Assembly: GCA_050742975.1 (NCBI GenBank)
Contig: JBOGDQ010000015.1
Span: 1 to 14,310, forward strand
From: JBDTGE01 sp050742975
GTDB lineage: Bacteria; Actinomycetota; Actinomycetes; Mycobacteriales; Jatrophihabitantaceae
Length of the DNA stretch: 14,310 bases
Direction of reading: 5' to 3'
Part shown: positions 13,763 to 14,310 of the stretch, one piece after another
How positions within the stretch are numbered: the stretch's first letter is position 1
How the letters are laid out: every line of letters starts with the position of its first letter
The notes under the pieces: model-generated
Databases searched by the model: none
What the model saw: the letters and a program-made list of their open reading frames with translations, nothing else
What the model was told of the DNA's origin: nothing
Translations under genes and position numbers: made by a program

Positions 13763-14198
13763 GGGGACCTGCACCAGGACGACGCGACGACTCTGACGCG
13801 CGTTCACGCTGCGCTGGACGAGCTCACCACCCTGGCGCTGACCGGACGTACTGACGGTGAGCTGGTGGCGTTGTGGCGCGAGGTCGAGGCGTGCCGGCGC
13901 CGGTTCGCGCCGCTCGATCACGCGCTGATCGGGGAAGTGCAGTCGCGGAACCTGGCGCATGCGTTCGGGGCCCGCTCCATCACCGTCCTGGCCAGCGACG
14001 TGCTGCGCATCAGCGCCGGTGAAGCCTCGGGGCGGGTGAAAGCGGCCGAGGCGCTGGGTCGGCGGCGCTCGTTCGTTCGAGAAGATGGGCTGGCGCTGCC
14101 TCCTGCTCGACGGCGTCCCGTACTGGATCCCGCCGCTGTGGCGCGATCCCACCCAAACCCCCATCCGCAACCGAACCCACGACCCACAATTCGTCTGA
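13755..14198 (+). pseudogene. Remnant of a DUF222/13E12-type HNH endonuclease gene, frameshifted and internally deleted
   Basis: The start ATGTTCGAG reads M-F-E-G and then runs out of frame to a stop at 13796. Adding one G to the GGGG run at 13763-13766 would restore MFEGDLHQDDATTLTRVHAA. The next frame (13766 to about 14070) then encodes a DUF222-like N-terminal region: LDELTTLALTGRTDGELVAL, LDHALIGEVQSRNLAHAFGA and SAGEASGRVKAAEALGRR. From about 14076, in a different frame, the sequence encodes FEKMGWRCLLLDGVPYWIPP and then WRDPTQTPIRNRTHDPQFV before a TGA at 14196-14198. This is the typical C-terminal tail of these HNH proteins. The middle of the protein, including the HNH motif and probably some 250-300 residues, is missing. 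The copy cannot encode a functional nuclease. Confidence 0.75.
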
Positions 14199-14310
14199 CC
14201 GCAAGGTCCAGCTACGCGAGCGATCACGGTCGGCTCCGGGGTGATGTGTCGGCCGGACCGCTGCCGTGCTCGGCTGGGATACCGTCGGTGCGTGTTCGGG
14301 CAGGCCGAGG
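14199..14310. other. Right-end sequence without a recognisable feature
   Basis: The last 112 bp after the HNH remnant contain no supported gene, repeat or site that I can see. Confidence 0.5.

Noticed and set aside
13577..14227. Minus-strand open frame of 216 codons over the HNH remnant and upstream region
   Set aside because: Low-complexity Arg/Pro/Gln-rich composition, no motif, and it runs antisense to a recognisable gene remnant.

Overview
The window is very GC-rich DNA from an actinobacterium (Actinomycetota). The evidence is gene content: a HelR/HelD-type RNA polymerase-recycling ATPase, an F420-dependent LLM-class oxidoreductase, a PaaX-family repressor, a remnant of a DUF222/13E12-type HNH gene, and strong third-position G/C bias. 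The genus cannot be named from the sequence. The content does not look like a phage or plasmid.

Layout. (1) 1-897, plus strand: the C-terminal part of a 2-oxo-acid dehydrogenase E2 acyltransferase, cut by the left edge. It is convergent with (2) a FabH-like ketoacyl synthase III (906-1904, minus), whose upstream region carries two inverted copies of a 16-bp operator-like palindrome. (3) Minus strand, 1986-3930: an LLM oxidoreductase followed by an XdhC/CoxI-family protein. Their junction carries a perfect 22-bp tandem duplication, and a 26-bp repeat pair with 60-bp period lies upstream of the oxidoreductase. (4) Minus strand, 9705 down to 4101: a compact operon for aerobic benzoyl-CoA degradation, in the order boxC, boxB, benzoate-CoA ligase, amidohydrolase. 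It is followed by a 12-bp-stem inverted repeat that could end the transcript. (5) Divergent from boxC, on the plus strand, is a PaaX-family repressor (9858-10706). The 152-bp gap between them holds a good boxC promoter and a dyad that could be the PaaX operator. (6) 10753-11091: a small DksA/TraR-like protein in which all four zinc-finger cysteines are replaced. (7) 11241-13508, minus: HelR/HelD ATPase. (8) 13755-14198, plus: a broken DUF222/HNH endonuclease gene with a frameshift, a large internal deletion and a partly decayed LexA (SOS) box over its start codon.

How the genes work together. The ligase makes benzoyl-CoA, BoxB (with a reductase BoxA not seen here) makes the 2,3-epoxide, and BoxC opens the ring to an aldehyde with loss of formate. 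BoxA and the aldehyde dehydrogenase BoxD are absent from the window and must be elsewhere if the pathway is complete. The usual benzoyl-CoA sensor BoxR is also absent; its place is taken by a divergent PaaX-type regulator, suggesting a rewired control circuit. The amidohydrolase, translationally linked to the ligase, may supply or process an aromatic acid, but its substrate is unknown. The E2 and FabH genes fit branched-chain acyl-CoA and fatty-acid metabolism. No RNA gene, CRISPR array or intact mobile element was seen. No gene-free stretch exceeds 300 bases.
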